Positions 30,669 to 32,013 of a DNA stretch of 32,013 nucleotides are shown piece after piece. The stretch comes from Rhodoferax sp. (lineage in GTDB: Bacteria; Pseudomonadota; Gammaproteobacteria; Burkholderiales; Burkholderiaceae_C): the NCBI RefSeq assembly GCF_018063565.1, contig NZ_JAGPBB010000047.1, positions 1 to 32,013 of the forward strand, read 5' to 3'. The position numbers and the translations under genes were made by a program. The notes beneath the pieces are model-generated. The model did not search any database, was not told where the DNA came from, and was given only the letters and a program-made list of their open reading frames with translations. How positions within the stretch are numbered: position 1 is the stretch's first letter; each line of letters starts with the position of its first letter.

Positions 30669-31685
30669 TCAGGGAATTCGCAGGCCTTGGGCATCAAAGC
30701 CATGGCTGTGACCGGTGTCCCAGCGCAAGTGCACGGTGTCACCTGTGCTGGCGGGGTGCTGGCCGTCCAACCGCACCAGCAGGGTTTGGCTGCCCAATTG
30801 GCAGCGCAGCACCAGGTCGGCGCCGAGGTATTCGACGCTTTGCACCTGGGCGGCATGGCCGTCGGGGTCGATTTGAATGGCCTCGGGGCGCACGCCCAAG
30901 GTAGATGCCACCACGGGAATGGAGACCTTGCTGCCAGCGATGCAGCCGTTTTCCAGCGTCAACAGGTTCATTGGCGGCGTGCCGATAAATCGTGCGGCAA
31001 AGGTGCTGGCCGGGCGGGCATACAGCTCGCGCGGCGCGCCCACTTGTTCAATGCGGCCACGGTTGAGCAGCACCACCTGGTCAGCCATGCTCATCGCTTC
31101 GCTTTGGTCATGCGTGACATACACCACCGTCAGACCCAGCGTGCGCTGAATGTCGCGCAGCTCGCGGCGCATGTCCTGGCGCAACTGGGCATCCAGATTG
31201 GACAGCGGCTCGTCCATCAGGCAAACCTTGGCCTGGGCCACCAGCGCCCGCCCTAGCGCCACGCGTTGCTGCTGTCCGCCCGACAGCTGGCTGGGTTTGC
31301 GCTGCAGCAAGTCGCTCAAACCCAGCAAGGCAGCGGCTTCCTTGAGGCGGCGCGCGGTTTCGGCAGCCGGTGTCTTGCGTATCGACAAGCCAAAAGTGAT
31401 GTTGTCAGCCACATTCAGGTGCGGAAACAAGGCGTAGTTCTGAAATACCATGGCCACGCCACGTTGCGCTGGTGGCAGGGCCGTCACATTGCGCCCATCC
31501 ACCCACACCGTGCCGCTGCTGGCGGTGTCCAGCCCGGCAATGATGCGCAAGGTGGTGGACTTGCCGCAACCCGAGGGGCCCAGCAGCACACAAAACGTGC
31601 CTGGCTGAATGCGCAAATCCACACCCACCAACGCATGGCTGGTTCCCCAGGATTTGCAGATACCGGTCAGTTCAATGGCGGACAT
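30669..31685 (-). CDS. ugpC: ABC transporter ATP-binding protein, UgpC/MalK type
   Basis: A 338-residue ATPase with Walker A GPSGCGKSTT (36-45), Q-loop in VFQNYALFPH, signature LSGGQQQR, Walker B VCLMDEP, D-loop SNLDAQLR and H-loop VTHDQSEA. A C-terminal TOBE regulatory domain follows (about 235-338, GVRPEAIQI, VEYLGADLVL). It powers import through the UgpA/UgpE pore. It is the first gene of the leftward operon and the only one with a Pho-type promoter in front. The Shine-Dalgarno sequence is weak (GCGGA almost abutting the ATG). MalK-type ATPases are similar, so the assignment rests on the linked UgpB-like protein. Confidence 0.85.
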   Translation of the reverse strand: MSAIELTGICKSWGTSHALVGVDLRIQPGTFCVLLGPSGCGKSTTLRIIAGLDTASSGTVWVDGRNVTALPPAQRGVAMVFQNYALFPHLNVADNITFGLSIRKTPAAETARRLKEAAALLGLSDLLQRKPSQLSGGQQQRVALGRALVAQAKVCLMDEPLSNLDAQLRQDMRRELRDIQRTLGLTVVYVTHDQSEAMSMADQVVLLNRGRIEQVGAPRELYARPASTFAARFIGTPPMNLLTLENGCIAGSKVSIPVVASTLGVRPEAIQIDPDGHAAQVQSVEYLGADLVLRCQLGSQTLLVRLDGQHPASTGDTVHLRWDTGHSHGFDAQGLRIP

Positions 31686-31718
31686 TCCGCCAGCTTAGAG
31701 ACCCAATATGACGCAGCC

Positions 31719-31736
31719 GCGACAAAAACTTGACAG
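31719..31736 (-). promoter_or_regulatory. Candidate Pho box of the ugp operon
   Basis: On the minus strand CTGTCAA-GTTT-TTGTCGC: the first half matches the PhoB half-site in 6 of 7 positions and the second in 4 of 7, with 11-base spacing. TATTGG (10 bases on) or CATATT (8 bases on) could be the -10. It is 33 bases before the ugpC ATG. ugp operons are Pho-controlled in other proteobacteria. Confidence 0.5.
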
Positions 31737-31904
31737 ACTGGTTTTAGCCCTTCTGCTGTGGCAAAACCCGGGCATGACATCTTCAAATTGCACAGCGGTG
31801 CGAAGAATGTCACGTATGCGAACCCAATGTGGCGTGGATGTGGAACCTCGCATTCGCAGGAGTGACTTTGGTGCCTGGACTGATCTCGTTTAGGTTTGTA
31901 GGAT

Positions 31905-31956
31905 GCCTGCCCGCGATCACCGACCTGCGTAAATTCACGCAAGCCTGAGGGCAGGC
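31905..31956. other. Nested inverted repeat near the window end
   Basis: GCCTGCCC (31905-31912) pairs with GGGCAGGC (31949-31956), enclosing TGCGT-AAATTC-ACGCA (31926-31941). The stretch 31737-31988 otherwise shows no gene. The structure could be a 5' leader element, a small RNA or a terminator; there is no U-tract on either side. Confidence 0.35.
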
Positions 31957-31988
31957 GTCGTACAAGCCTCGAGGGAGGAAACCGCGGA

Positions 31989-32013
31989 ATGCAGCGCCGC
32001 AGCCAGATTCGGC
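31989..32013 (+). CDS. Possible start of a rightward gene (runs off the window)
   Basis: An ATG at 31989 is preceded by a GGGAGG ribosome-binding-like site about ten bases upstream. The frame (MQRRSQIR) is open to the window end. Eight codons are too few to identify or even confirm a gene. Confidence 0.25.

Noticed and set aside
31667-31942. Leftward open frame overlapping the ugpC start
   Set aside because: Poor composition, no ribosome-binding site, and it crosses the ugpC start and Pho box.

Overview
The window looks like a Burkholderiales chromosome, most likely Comamonadaceae close to Rhodoferax. The grounds are moderately high GC, protein sequences typical of that group, and AT-rich intergenic repeats resembling those I associate with it. 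There is no rRNA, tRNA, CRISPR array, integrase or transposase gene. The unifying theme is phosphorus scavenging and phosphate-starvation physiology.

Layout. Bases 1-72 hold the N-terminus of an unidentified leftward gene. Bases 251-1962 are a two-gene operon with a 4-base overlap: an OlsB-like GNAT acyltransferase, then a PlcP/LpxH-type metallophosphoesterase. This suggests phospholipid-to-ornithine-lipid remodelling. Next come SixA, a small zinc-ribbon protein, a GlgC homologue with degenerate active-site motifs, an alpha/beta hydrolase and a His-rich membrane protein.

Bases 6225-23223 carry eight consecutive predicted lipoproteins: a phytase-like propeller protein, CpdB-like and UshA-like nucleotidases, PhoD (Tat lipoprotein), and two PhoX-family/diheme-cytochrome pairs arranged tail to tail (phoX1-cyt1 > < cyt2-phoX2). 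Bases 23385-31685 hold a leftward ugpC-ugpB-ugpA-ugpE ABC importer and an endonuclease/exonuclease/phosphatase-family (EEP) gene that originally followed ugpE. The ugpE-EEP junction is duplicated on both sides of a rightward M1 aminopeptidase gene. The left duplicate of ugpE is a pseudogene carrying a nonsense codon and a 158-base MITE-like insertion.

Regulation. By eye, 18-base direct repeats with 11-base periodicity resembling PhoB (Pho) boxes precede the OlsB/PlcP operon (four tandem half-sites), glgC, the membrane gene, the phytase-like gene, cpdB, phoD, phoX1, phoX2 and ugpC, and more weakly the ushA-like gene. In several cases a -10-like hexamer lies exactly 10 bases downstream. I read the window as a Pho-regulon island: outer-membrane or periplasmic phosphatases release phosphate and phosphoesters, Ugp imports glycerol-3-phosphate-type esters, and PlcP/OlsB save phosphate in the membrane. 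The PhoX/diheme-cytochrome module is the part whose biochemistry I cannot assign and which looks newest.
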